A stretch of DNA of 49,413 nt, from NCBI GenBank assembly GCA_947630685.1, contig CANRII010000005.1, positions 1 to 49,413 on the forward strand. Direction: 5' to 3'. Source of the DNA: an uncultured Ruminiclostridium sp. GTDB taxonomy: Bacteria > Bacillota > Clostridia > Oscillospirales > Ruminococcaceae. The notes under the pieces were generated by a model. That model made no database searches, was not told the origin of the DNA, and worked only from the letters and a program-made list of their open reading frames with translations. Made by a program: the position numbers and the translations under genes. Below are positions 27,053 through 36,214 of this stretch, piece after piece; position 1 is the stretch's first letter, and each line of letters opens with the position of its first letter.

Positions 27053-28063
27053 TTACATTGCCATAGAAAAATCAGAAGTTTCCTCCTGCTCGGTTTCTTC
27101 TGATTCGGATACTTCATTCTCGGATCCGTCTGCCTGCAGCTCCGCCGCCTTTTTTGCCGCGAGCCGTTCCTTTTGAAGTTCAGCCTGCGCAGGGTCGCGC
27201 CACGCTATGTTACCGTCAAGGTTTTTCAGCAGATGATGACGTGCGGTTTTGAATTCCTCACCGATCATTCCCAGCCTCAGCAGCCATGTGCGGAAGGTGT
27301 ACTTTTCATTTTCGGTTTGTGTCTTTCTATATGCAGCGCTTTTTTGCACCAGCGCCTGATGGCTTATTGCAAGACAAAGCTGAATGTAGGTTTTCACCTC
27401 GCCCGCGTGCAGCGTAGAGTTGAACAATCTAAACTCAATTGTTCCGTGAGAGAACACACTGTGAAGATTTAAGCCGTGATATCTTGAGCCGCTGTAATGA
27501 ATATTTCTCTCAGTCGAACCGTTGTACCAGATGCGTTCAAGCTCGTCTAAAGACCTCGGCTTGCGCTTGTTGAGATCGTTTAAGAACCTTGTATCCGTTT
27601 TCTGGCAGTAGCGTTCTCTGTCTACCTCGACCTTGAGAGCCGTATACAGCAGTTCTTCCTTTGCGGCGATTATATTCACGATATTGTTCAGAGTTTTGAC
27701 CGTGTGCGGCGCTGCGTCCACATGGATGTGGATACCACAAGAAGCATTTACCCGTGCGCCTGCCGAGCGGAGATGCCTTACCAATTCCTGTATGGTCGTT
27801 ATGTCGTTATACTTACATATCGGGGACACAAGCTCCACCTTATATTCATCACCGGCAAAGCTCCCGTTTTTCCGCCGCGGGGATATCGAGGTGTCCCTCA
27901 TTATCTTCCAAAGTCTGTCTTCTTCATCATAGACCGTGAACGTGTCGTAACCGCCGCCTACATGAGATGCCGACGAATTAAAATGACCGGCAATAACACG
28001 GGCAGCGGCAGCCCTTGTTATACCGGTCATCTCAATTTCTATTCCGAATTGCTGATTTCTCAA
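27053..28063 (-). CDS. Amidoligase-family protein
   Basis: QFGIEIEMTGITRAAAARVIAGHF; ELVSPICKYNDITTIQELVRHLRSAGARVNASCGIHIHVDA. Confidence 0.9.
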   Translation of the reverse strand: MRNQQFGIEIEMTGITRAAAARVIAGHFNSSASHVGGGYDTFTVYDEEDRLWKIMRDTSISPRRKNGSFAGDEYKVELVSPICKYNDITTIQELVRHLRSAGARVNASCGIHIHVDAAPHTVKTLNNIVNIIAAKEELLYTALKVEVDRERYCQKTDTRFLNDLNKRKPRSLDELERIWYNGSTERNIHYSGSRYHGLNLHSVFSHGTIEFRLFNSTLHAGEVKTYIQLCLAISHQALVQKSAAYRKTQTENEKYTFRTWLLRLGMIGEEFKTARHHLLKNLDGNIAWRDPAQAELQKERLAAKKAAELQADGSENEVSESEETEQEETSDFSMAM

Positions 28064-28077
28064 TTACAGCTCCTTTC

Positions 28078-28245
28078 TCATAAAGAAAGAACAGCGTCAA
28101 GACTGTCGATACTGTGGTCGTGCGGCATCTGTTTACTCATTCCTAAGTTACCGCGAAGCGCTGCTGACAGTTTCTCATCATTATTGAAGTGTTCGCCGAT
28201 CCATGTGAGAATTTTATCGTATAGCTGATTTTTTCTTTCTTCCAT
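28078..28245 (-). CDS. Small ICE protein, 55 aa (below the ORF-track cutoff)
   Basis: MEERKNQLYDKILTWIGEHFNNDEKLSAALRGNLGMSKQMPHDHSIDSLDAVLSL*. Confidence 0.65.
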   Translation of the reverse strand: MEERKNQLYDKILTWIGEHFNNDEKLSAALRGNLGMSKQMPHDHSIDSLDAVLSL

Positions 28246-28281
28246 TGTGTGTTCTCCTGTTCTTCATAAAATATAGCAGTA

Positions 28282-28545
28282 TCATTCATCCGTCTTTGCT
28301 TCATAGGGGTCATCGCTTGCAGCAGGGGAGACGGGTTTCTGATTTTTCGTTCTCGGCGGCGAATTGTTGCTTTCGGCGCACAGCTCGATGTATTCGCGCA
28401 CTCCGGCAGGGATGGTCTTGTTGTATATCCCGTCGAGAGCCTTTTTCAGCTCAGCCTCGATTTGTATGCCTTTCTGACCGGCATACATTCTCAAAGCTGA
28501 CAGTTTTTCCTCGTCATAGGTTATCGATATTGTGGTTTTCTTCAT
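28282..28545 (-). CDS. DUF6103-like small protein
   Basis: MKKTTISITYDEEKLSALRMYAGQKGIQIEAELKKALDGIYNKTIPAGVREYIE. Confidence 0.65.
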   Translation of the reverse strand: MKKTTISITYDEEKLSALRMYAGQKGIQIEAELKKALDGIYNKTIPAGVREYIELCAESNNSPPRTKNQKPVSPAASDDPYEAKTDE

Positions 28546-29072
28546 TTTCCGCTCTCCGTTTCTGCAGAGCTGTCGGATGATACATCTGACAGCCGTATGT
28601 TCTTCATGACATTTGTGAAGTCTTCCGGAAGGATATTTGTCTTGAATTCTTTATTGACTTTACTTATCAGTTCGTCATCAGTCTGGTCCTCTTCAAAACA
28701 ATCCGTCAGCCTTTGCACAAACTCCTCGCCGTCAGCGTATTCATACAGTGAAAGTGTATACAGCACCTGAGCCTCTTTTACTCTGTCGGCAAATCCCGCG
28801 TCGTTCATCGCATCTTCGATGTCATACATCGTGGTTTCAATGTCTTTCAACAAATCTTGCTGATCCGATGTAAGCTGCGCTTCTATCCTCTGCTGCAGAG
28901 CCGAAGTATCCACCTGCACCGTGCCGTTAAAGACAGAAATGACCGCCACGACAGGCATGGCGATTATTATGACTATGCCCAGCACTACACCTCCTACCGC
29001 TTTTAATACTTTCCGATCGGTCGCCGCGGCTATTGCAGCCTTTTTAAGCAAAGCAACCGCAGATATGCTCAT
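28542..29072 (-). CDS. Short CD1108-like T4SS membrane protein (N-terminal TM region only)
   Basis: Poly-Ala/Val TM helix after KKAAIAAATDRKVLKAVGG; no lysozyme/NlpC-P60 domain visible. Confidence 0.5.
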   Translation of the reverse strand: MSISAVALLKKAAIAAATDRKVLKAVGGVVLGIVIIIAMPVVAVISVFNGTVQVDTSALQQRIEAQLTSDQQDLLKDIETTMYDIEDAMNDAGFADRVKEAQVLYTLSLYEYADGEEFVQRLTDCFEEDQTDDELISKVNKEFKTNILPEDFTNVMKNIRLSDVSSDSSAETESGK

Positions 29073-29096
29073 CTTGCATCATTCCTTTCGCGTATT

Positions 29097-30929
29097 TTAT
29101 CTTCCGCCTGCTTTGCCAAACAGCGTTTCCTTATATTCGGGCGCGATAACTCTGATCAGATACCTCTCATTACCGCAGCGATATAGGCAGGTGCCTCGTT
29201 CGGGATACTTTATCAGCTCAAATTCGCTCGGCTCTACTTGAATCGCGTCCATGTATTCTTTGGGATTGATCTGTCCCGCGTTGAACAGAAATTGGTGCGT
29301 AGGGATAGAAAACAACGGCTTTGTGTATTCGCGAACGGACGGGATCAAAAAATCCTCAATATTCTGACTTGCCAGTATAATTGAGGAATCTTTTTTGCGG
29401 ACTCGCTTTGCCGCGTTTCGGATATATTCAATCGTCGTCATATTTGTCAGGAACAAATAAAGCTCGTCTATTGCGGCTGCCGTGTAACCGTTTCCCAACA
29501 GCTTATTGCTCATAAACGACAGAATGTTAAACAGCATAGTGTCCTTTAATCTTTTGTTGGTATCCAGCAAGCCCTTAACGCCGAAAACAACAAACCGGTC
29601 ATCGGTGATATTTGTGTATCCGTTGAAATATTTGCTTTCCGAGCCAATACACATGGAATGTATACCGAGGCAGATATCCTGTAAGGTTTCCTCAGTGTAT
29701 AGGTATTTGCGCTTGCTGTCGTAGGTCATAAATTCTTCTTCACAAATGTCGTAAAAATCTTTCATGGTGGGAAAATCGACAGGCCTCATGACACTGTAAT
29801 CTGTGCTGTCGGTTATACCGAACCGTGCGTAAAGCTTTGTCAGCATTATCTCTATCGTGTCTATCTGCATATCTGTGAAGTCCTTGTACGCCCTAAAAAA
29901 ATCTTTTAAGAAAGCGATATGCTGTGACAACCGCGTAGCTTTACCAAACGCAGCGGGCGCGTCCGCGTCGGTATCGTCCTGACCGTTGCTCCATGCTTTC
30001 GGCTCTAAAGGATTAATGATGTATTTTCCGGACATAAAATCTACATAACAACCGCCTATGGCAGAACAGAGTTCCTCATATTCAGCCTCCGGATCAAGGC
30101 ATATTACCGATTTTCCCGATTCGCGAATGTTCGTAATCAAAAGCTTTAACAGATAGCTCTTACCCTGACCGCTGTTTCCGAGGATCAGTATATTCGAGTT
30201 GGTCTTGTCGTTTTCGCGGCTGTCAAAATCGACGATAATATTCGTACCGAATTTATCGCGCCCTATGTACAAGCCGCGAGGATCGGTCTTGCCGGAAAAG
30301 TTGAACGGGTAGAGATTTGCCGCGCTCGACGCGGGAAGTACCCGTTCATATTGTGTTCCGAACATATTTGAACCGACCGGCATAACAGAGAGAAAGCCCT
30401 CTTTCTGCCTGAGCGTAAGCCTGTCGACCTCCAGCTTGGAGCGGGTAAGTTCCATAGACACATCGCTTTGAAGTGCGCGAAGATCGCTCAAGGTTTTAGC
30501 CTGAAGTTCGATAAAAACCGTGCAATGAAGCAACGGTTCCTTGTTTTTTCGCAGATTTGCAAGCAGCTCCACAACGTCATTAAGATTTCCCTGAGCCTCG
30601 ACGGTATCGTTGATATCGTTTCCTCCGACTTTCATTTTATTTCGTCGTGTGGCGTTTTGTACTATCTTACGCTGCTCGGCAGAGTCCACCATACGGTGAT
30701 AAATTCTCAAGGTCACACCGTTTTTATCGGCAAGCTGCGAGAGTATCGCTTGTGTTTCCGTGGTAGGAGGATATTCTCGCACTGCCCAAGTACAGCGATA
30801 AGTATCCCCGACAATATATCTGTCGGGGAAGAATTTTATTACGCCGGGCAGAACCATATCAAAGAAATCCTTTGTGCGTTTTTCTTCTTCCTGTTCCGGC
30901 GTCAGCTCTTTATGCTTGGCTTTTAACAT
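29097..30929 (-). CDS. VirB4/TraE-like conjugation ATPase
   Basis: ILILGNSGQGKSYLLKLL, AAIDELYLFL, ILASQNIEDFL. Confidence 0.95.
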   Translation of the reverse strand: MLKAKHKELTPEQEEEKRTKDFFDMVLPGVIKFFPDRYIVGDTYRCTWAVREYPPTTETQAILSQLADKNGVTLRIYHRMVDSAEQRKIVQNATRRNKMKVGGNDINDTVEAQGNLNDVVELLANLRKNKEPLLHCTVFIELQAKTLSDLRALQSDVSMELTRSKLEVDRLTLRQKEGFLSVMPVGSNMFGTQYERVLPASSAANLYPFNFSGKTDPRGLYIGRDKFGTNIIVDFDSRENDKTNSNILILGNSGQGKSYLLKLLITNIRESGKSVICLDPEAEYEELCSAIGGCYVDFMSGKYIINPLEPKAWSNGQDDTDADAPAAFGKATRLSQHIAFLKDFFRAYKDFTDMQIDTIEIMLTKLYARFGITDSTDYSVMRPVDFPTMKDFYDICEEEFMTYDSKRKYLYTEETLQDICLGIHSMCIGSESKYFNGYTNITDDRFVVFGVKGLLDTNKRLKDTMLFNILSFMSNKLLGNGYTAAAIDELYLFLTNMTTIEYIRNAAKRVRKKDSSIILASQNIEDFLIPSVREYTKPLFSIPTHQFLFNAGQINPKEYMDAIQVEPSEFELIKYPERGTCLYRCGNERYLIRVIAPEYKETLFGKAGGR

Positions 30930-30966
30930 TCTTTTTCCTTTCTGTCAGTATATAAATCTTAAAAAT

Positions 30967-31008
30967 TCAACCCCTTTCATTTGCCCGCAAATGGGATGAA
31001 AGGGGTTA
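30967..31008 (-). terminator. Terminator-like hairpin between AbiEii and VirB4
   Basis: AACCCCTTTCAT ttgcccgcaaatggg ATGAAAGGGGTT, T-rich on minus strand. Confidence 0.6.
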
Positions 31009-31084
31009 AATTAACATATGGAAATTTTATGAGTCGCAATTATATCATAGTCGTTTTGAAAGATTTGTTTTCTTTCTCCGTCTG

Positions 31085-32044
31085 CTAGATGCCGTCTTGC
31101 CGTAGCAAAACTTCTCTCAAAGTTCCAAGAGATTGTTTGACTTCTTTAAGCTCTACTCTATCAGCGGGATTAAGTACATAAATATCCTGCATCCTTTTAT
31201 ATCTGAGTGCAAGGTCATTGTTGTCCAAATCGCAGAAAACATTAAAATCGCAGAACATTTTATCAGATAAATCGCTGCCTATTCTCTCAAATTCCTCTTT
31301 TCGTTTTAAGGATATCATGTCTGCAAATTTATCTGAATCTTCAAGAAGTTCCTTTATCCTCGTTTCTGACATCATTATTGCCAAATCGTAAATATGCTTA
31401 GCTGCGTCATCATATTCCTTTTTTGAATAGTAAAACTCTGCTGCAAATATCTTATCAGTAAAGATTCTCTCAATTTTTATGGTCTGTATATTAAACGGTT
31501 TAACATCAAAAGAGTTCTCTAAAATGCTGCGTTCCTGATCTGTAGCCTCCTGATAAATAACCGGAGAAATGACGGATGTTTCAAATGGCTCGCTGACGGT
31601 AAATGAGGTAGCTTCTACTTTTACACGCCTGAATCTTTGCAGCGGGTCTTCGTCATCGACAGATGAGATAGGAGTGTATTCATATACTGATGTTATGCTG
31701 CTTTTTTTATCAATTTCTTCATCTTTGTTCAAGGTCCTGCTTAAAGCCGTGTATTTTTTAGAAACATTCTCAAGTCGCTTTTTCGCTTGTGAATTATTTG
31801 CGCAATCGCCTACTTCGACAGTTATATCGATATCCTCAGAAAACCTTTTCATGCTGCCCAATGCTTTGTACAAAGCAGTTCCGCCTTTGAAATATGCCGG
31901 CGTAGTTTTTTGCTTATCTGCCAATTCTTCCAAAATAAGCGTTACATAATAATCCTTTTCCAAAATATCGATGCGTATTCCTGTACGTTCATTTACTGAG
32001 TTCAAAACATACAAAAAGGCATCTTTATTTTCATGAAGCCTCAT
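31085..32044 (-). CDS. abiEii: AbiEii nucleotidyltransferase toxin
   Basis: FKGGTALYKALGSMKRFSEDIDITV. Confidence 0.9.
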   Translation of the reverse strand: MRLHENKDAFLYVLNSVNERTGIRIDILEKDYYVTLILEELADKQKTTPAYFKGGTALYKALGSMKRFSEDIDITVEVGDCANNSQAKKRLENVSKKYTALSRTLNKDEEIDKKSSITSVYEYTPISSVDDEDPLQRFRRVKVEATSFTVSEPFETSVISPVIYQEATDQERSILENSFDVKPFNIQTIKIERIFTDKIFAAEFYYSKKEYDDAAKHIYDLAIMMSETRIKELLEDSDKFADMISLKRKEEFERIGSDLSDKMFCDFNVFCDLDNNDLALRYKRMQDIYVLNPADRVELKEVKQSLGTLREVLLRQDGI

Positions 32045-32694
32045 ACCAGTCCCTCCGTAAAAAAATCCAATATTCCCGTCAGAGTCTTTTCTGTACCGTA
32101 TTTCTTTGCAAACGCGATCAGTTTAAGAGGTTCTATATTAAACTTTGCGAGATGTTTTTCGATAATTTTTCGCGGATCTTTCGCATCTATCGGATATTCC
32201 CGTGTTCCGCGGATTATATCTATCGCCTGCAGATAACAAAAATTGCCGGAGTCTATATGGCATTTAGGCTTGGTCAATCGTATATTTGCTCCTTTGGGAA
32301 TAATCATACGATATCTGTTGGTCACGATGTTTTTTTCAGCAGTTAGTTGGGTCGACAATCCCAAAGTATTTAAGACCGAAGGGCATCCCTCATAACCTAT
32401 TATTTCGCTGTTTTCATAAGTGAGCGTATTATACAGCATATCGCTTTTATTAAGTACCGATTTTCCGAAAGGCGTTTCTATCGGACGATAATATATTCCT
32501 TTGGAAAAACGAGCGATAATTCCCTTGTCCGCCAATCGTTTCATGTTTTGATTAACGATCTTTCTGGCATATTGAAGGTCAAGCTGAAAATGTCCGGCAA
32601 ACTCTTGAGCAAGACTTGTTGTATAAATCGGTCGATTGTGTTCCATCAGATTTATGCAATTTCTAATATATTCGCTGTATCCCTGCTTATACAT
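32041..32694 (-). CDS. abiEi: AbiEi-family antitoxin/transcriptional regulator
   Basis: wHTH N-terminus, GIIARFSKGIYYRP, coupled to abiEii. Confidence 0.85.
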   Translation of the reverse strand: MYKQGYSEYIRNCINLMEHNRPIYTTSLAQEFAGHFQLDLQYARKIVNQNMKRLADKGIIARFSKGIYYRPIETPFGKSVLNKSDMLYNTLTYENSEIIGYEGCPSVLNTLGLSTQLTAEKNIVTNRYRMIIPKGANIRLTKPKCHIDSGNFCYLQAIDIIRGTREYPIDAKDPRKIIEKHLAKFNIEPLKLIAFAKKYGTEKTLTGILDFFTEGLV

Positions 32695-32784
32695 CGTATC
32701 TCACCTCTTTTTGATATTATGCCGATTTATTTTTTTAATATTTCAACAAGATTATATCATAAATTTATACGGTTGTCAAGCTTT

Positions 32785-33360
32785 TTATTCGTCCAACTCA
32801 AAATACTGCTCTCCGTCTACATCGGGTATTTTTTCACCGTTCATGGACGTTTTGAAAATAATGGCAATAAATCGTTTGATATCATCTTTAGACATACGAT
32901 GCACCTCGAAGCCTTGTTCTGATATTATCTTCTCCACTCTGTTTGCGGTTTGGAAAACCTGCTCGCGCTTGATGTTTTTACAGCGTACAACAAACATAAA
33001 CTGACGAGCGGTGGAGATTTCCAGCTGCATTCTATCCAGAAATTCTATATCCTTACTCAACAGCTTTGATATATTCAGGTTGGTTTCTTCCGCTAAACGC
33101 TCATGCAGATATTGCTTATTGTCGTCAAAGCGTTCCGATGAGTCGGTGCAGGATATTTCTATATCCGGTATCGATGACAGTACCATCATTAAATGGTGTA
33201 TCTTTATGCTTACATTCGCTTGAGAAAGTACGGAAATATTCGTCGGCGCTACGGTAAAAAGCAGCAGTTCTCCCTTATTCGTCGATAAGCCGTATTCGGT
33301 GAATCCCTTAATGCCGATGAGATCACGAGTGGTATTTCTTTTGTTTTTTGTTCTGCTCAT
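32785..33360 (-). CDS. Conserved T4SS-associated protein
   Basis: Located between PrgI-like and VirB4 genes; DLIGIKGFTEYGLSTNKGELLLFTVAPTNISVLS. Confidence 0.65.
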   Translation of the reverse strand: MSRTKNKRNTTRDLIGIKGFTEYGLSTNKGELLLFTVAPTNISVLSQANVSIKIHHLMMVLSSIPDIEISCTDSSERFDDNKQYLHERLAEETNLNISKLLSKDIEFLDRMQLEISTARQFMFVVRCKNIKREQVFQTANRVEKIISEQGFEVHRMSKDDIKRFIAIIFKTSMNGEKIPDVDGEQYFELDE

Positions 33361-33622
33361 TTTTACCCCCCCATCTGTATTCCTGCTGCGATGTCAGGAA
33401 AAAACTAACGGCACATTTTATGTAGTCCATGACCGACGTATCGTCAAGCCTTATAGACATAAACGCATAGCACAGCGTTATCGCCGCAGGAATAAAAAAT
33501 CCCGCCTGCGTAATAAACACAGCCGACAGCAACGCCGCAATAAATATTATTGCAAAATCTTTCATTGTCCACAGCCATATTTTAGCTGCGGCTCGCATAT
33601 TCTGCGGATAAATATATGTCAT
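33323..33622 (-). CDS. PrgI/VirB3-like inner-membrane protein
   Basis: MTYIYPQNMRAAAKIWLWTMKDFAIIFIAALLSAVFITQAGFFIPAAITLCYAFMSIRLDD. Confidence 0.7.
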   Translation of the reverse strand: MTYIYPQNMRAAAKIWLWTMKDFAIIFIAALLSAVFITQAGFFIPAAITLCYAFMSIRLDDTSVMDYIKCAVSFFLTSQQEYRWGGKNEQNKKQKKYHS

Positions 33623-33632
33623 TTTCATCTCC

Positions 33633-34010
33633 TTAAAGCGTTTGTTCACAGCATTTTGTTCCGTAAAATTTTTCATACAGCTCTACAGGAGAACAGCCGC
33701 AAACCTCTCTGATTTTTTCAATTATTAGATTTTTTATCACCTTGCTTTCATTTTCGGTCGGTTGATATTTGAAATCCTCACTTGATGTTTCACGGCTTAT
33801 CTCACATTCTACAGTCAGCGTATCTTTAATCGGATCGTAAATCCCGAACATATTAAGCCATGCGTCTTCATCGTCGTTTATACGAAGTCCGAATTTCTTA
33901 TCAACATCAAACCATGCTTCGATATATGCTGTGATCTCTCCGTTGTCGCTTACATCAAAATCACGGTCTATGACAATATCAGAGCTTTCCAGCTCGTTTT
34001 TCTCAGTCAT
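33633..34010 (-). CDS. Hypothetical ICE protein
   Basis: MTEKNELESSDIVIDRDFDVSDNGEITAYIEAWFDVDKKFG; operonic. Confidence 0.6.
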   Translation of the reverse strand: MTEKNELESSDIVIDRDFDVSDNGEITAYIEAWFDVDKKFGLRINDDEDAWLNMFGIYDPIKDTLTVECEISRETSSEDFKYQPTENESKVIKNLIIEKIREVCGCSPVELYEKFYGTKCCEQTL

Positions 34011-34044
34011 TTTTTCACTTCCTTTGTCTGCTTTACGCAAAAAA

Positions 34045-34074
34045 GGACACCGCTGCTCACGGTGTCCTTAAATA
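34045..34074 (-). terminator. Rho-independent terminator
   Basis: AAGGACACCGTGAGCAGCGGTGTCCTTTTTT on minus strand after 34087 gene. Confidence 0.75.
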
Positions 34075-34086
34075 TTAAATGACCCT

Positions 34087-35196
34087 TTACAATGACATAT
34101 CCTGTGACGGTGCGTCCTCGGTTTCGGCTATATCATCGGAACAGATGATGCCGTCCACGATATCCCGACCGTTAAGAATAAAGGCTTTGATAAATTTTGC
34201 GTCCGCCTCAATAGGCACGGCGTTTAAGCTGTCGTCCAACAATTCCTCGGTTATCTTCGGCAGCCGAATGTCGCGCAGCATTTGCCGAGCGGCGGGCTTT
34301 GCGTCAAGAAATTCTTTGAAAATACGGATAATACCGTCGGTCTTGCGGGTAACGTCGGTAGGATATCCCCTTGAGATAAGCGCGATATTGTTATCAAAAT
34401 TCGGCGCCATAGAGAGTATCTCGCCGCTTTTTACATCCCTGAGAAAGCCGAAATTTTCGGTATGCCTGTCCATATTGTAGCATACAGTATCTAACCATAT
34501 TATCTTCAGATACTGTTCGGCAAGCTCTGCGGACAGCGCGGAAATTACGTCAAAGCAGTCCTCATAATCATAATTGTCGTCCGTCAGCGCGGATATAGGC
34601 TCAAAATTGACCGACGCGCCGCGGGTAAAGTCCTTAGTGCGTATATACCCGCCGTCGAGCTCGTAATGCGCCATATTTAAGCCCAACTTTTCTCCGAGTG
34701 TGCATATAAACAGCTCCGAGAAGTACTCGTTTTGATTTCCGCTTTTGTACATCCACCAGCCGCCGTCTATCAGCCGCCAGCATTTTTCATAGCTGCCGAT
34801 ATTGGTAAGCTCCGGCGTTCGCGACGGCTTATGAGAAAATCCGTCGGGATCTCCGCGCAAAGCCAAAGTATCAAAATAATTCTCCTTGAACCGTATATCC
34901 TCATAGCGGGCGGTCGAGCCGTCGGGTCTGAACCAGTATCTATCGGTCACGGTCGCACCGTTCACCGCTAACGCCGTCTGCGCATCATCCGCATTATGCA
35001 GCCTTAATGCCCGTTTAAGAAGCCTTGAATTAGTGCGGTGGGTGTCTATAGCTCTTGATGCAAGCCAGCCCTCCACGTTCTTTGTGCGTTTAAGGTACAG
35101 AGGGACAAGCGCCGCGTCGTATTCTGTGAGCTCGCCGTTTTTTACTTTGGCGATCGCTTTATCGCCCGACATAATTTCTCCGCTTATATTAAGCAT
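34087..35196 (-). CDS. HipA-like protein kinase
   Basis: WMYKSGNQNEYFSELFICTLGEKLGLN, YNMDRHTENFGFLRD catalytic loop, APNFDNNIAL metal-binding motif. Confidence 0.8.
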   Translation of the reverse strand: MLNISGEIMSGDKAIAKVKNGELTEYDAALVPLYLKRTKNVEGWLASRAIDTHRTNSRLLKRALRLHNADDAQTALAVNGATVTDRYWFRPDGSTARYEDIRFKENYFDTLALRGDPDGFSHKPSRTPELTNIGSYEKCWRLIDGGWWMYKSGNQNEYFSELFICTLGEKLGLNMAHYELDGGYIRTKDFTRGASVNFEPISALTDDNYDYEDCFDVISALSAELAEQYLKIIWLDTVCYNMDRHTENFGFLRDVKSGEILSMAPNFDNNIALISRGYPTDVTRKTDGIIRIFKEFLDAKPAARQMLRDIRLPKITEELLDDSLNAVPIEADAKFIKAFILNGRDIVDGIICSDDIAETEDAPSQDMSL

Positions 35197-35290
35197 ACTC
35201 CCACCGCCTTTCCGTGCTCCGTAAAATTAGTATAGCTTATATTCTGTCAAAATGCAAGGGTTTCTTTGAACTTAATAAGAAATTGTCTTA

Positions 35291-36214
35291 TCAGCGAACG
35301 ATAGAGCGGGTAAGATTTACCGCTGTCGTTGTAGCATGAACAACATTTGTTAGATTAACTCTTATAGAACTGTCCAGACCGAACTGCTGAGCTATCCTCG
35401 GCACCTCGTTTGCGGCAAGCATTACCCCTATTCCGAGCAGCATATTCTGAGAAAAGGTCATAAGCCCCAGAAAAAGCAGCGTCGTTTGCATAAATGCCGT
35501 AAGACATATCCCTATCACCTGCTTGCACCATTGATTGAAGCCATCGGTATATCCGCGCGGAACGCTGAACATATACAGAGAGCCTACCGCCATTTGGATA
35601 ATAAGTATCCCGCCGCGTTTGATGTTGGCGAAAAACATTTTGATTATGCAATATGCAAACGCGATCATCGCAAGAAGGTTGAACAAGGTGCATTGCAAAG
35701 AATTTTCAAGTAAAAAAGATCCCTCAAGCACCGAAACGCTTTGAGATGACAGATCCAGCGACTGAGAGTTTCCAAAAATAGCGGACAGATCATAAGCAAA
35801 GGTGTTTTGAAGTGTTATGCAGAACTTATATAATTCAATCGGAACAACGCCGATAAGCGAACAGGCGAAAAAGCCTTTTAATATATTAAGCGCTGCGGAC
35901 TTTACCGAAGCTCTTCCGCTTTGATACTCAATTGCGAGATCAAACACAGCGACAACCGTTCCCTCAGCAAACAAAGCCCAGCCAAAAAGCGTAAACAACT
36001 GAATTGACGCCTGCACCCAATCGTATTGGAACAAGTCTACGCCCATATTGCCCATCGATGTGAAAAAATCGGCAATAGCATTAAAAACGATATTGTATAT
36101 CCATTGAAGCATGGCGTCCCATATTGCGCTTGATACCTGCTGACCCACAAAATTGAACACCCCGCCGATAGCGTCGCCTATACCGCCTATAATGTCGCCT
36201 AACCAGTCAAACAT
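35291..36214 (-). CDS. VirB6/TrbL-like membrane protein (DUF6045-like)
   Basis: MFDWLGDIIGGIGDAIGGVFNFVGQQVSSAIWDAMLQWIYNIV; polytopic. Confidence 0.8.
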   Translation of the reverse strand: MFDWLGDIIGGIGDAIGGVFNFVGQQVSSAIWDAMLQWIYNIVFNAIADFFTSMGNMGVDLFQYDWVQASIQLFTLFGWALFAEGTVVAVFDLAIEYQSGRASVKSAALNILKGFFACSLIGVVPIELYKFCITLQNTFAYDLSAIFGNSQSLDLSSQSVSVLEGSFLLENSLQCTLFNLLAMIAFAYCIIKMFFANIKRGGILIIQMAVGSLYMFSVPRGYTDGFNQWCKQVIGICLTAFMQTTLLFLGLMTFSQNMLLGIGVMLAANEVPRIAQQFGLDSSIRVNLTNVVHATTTAVNLTRSIVR

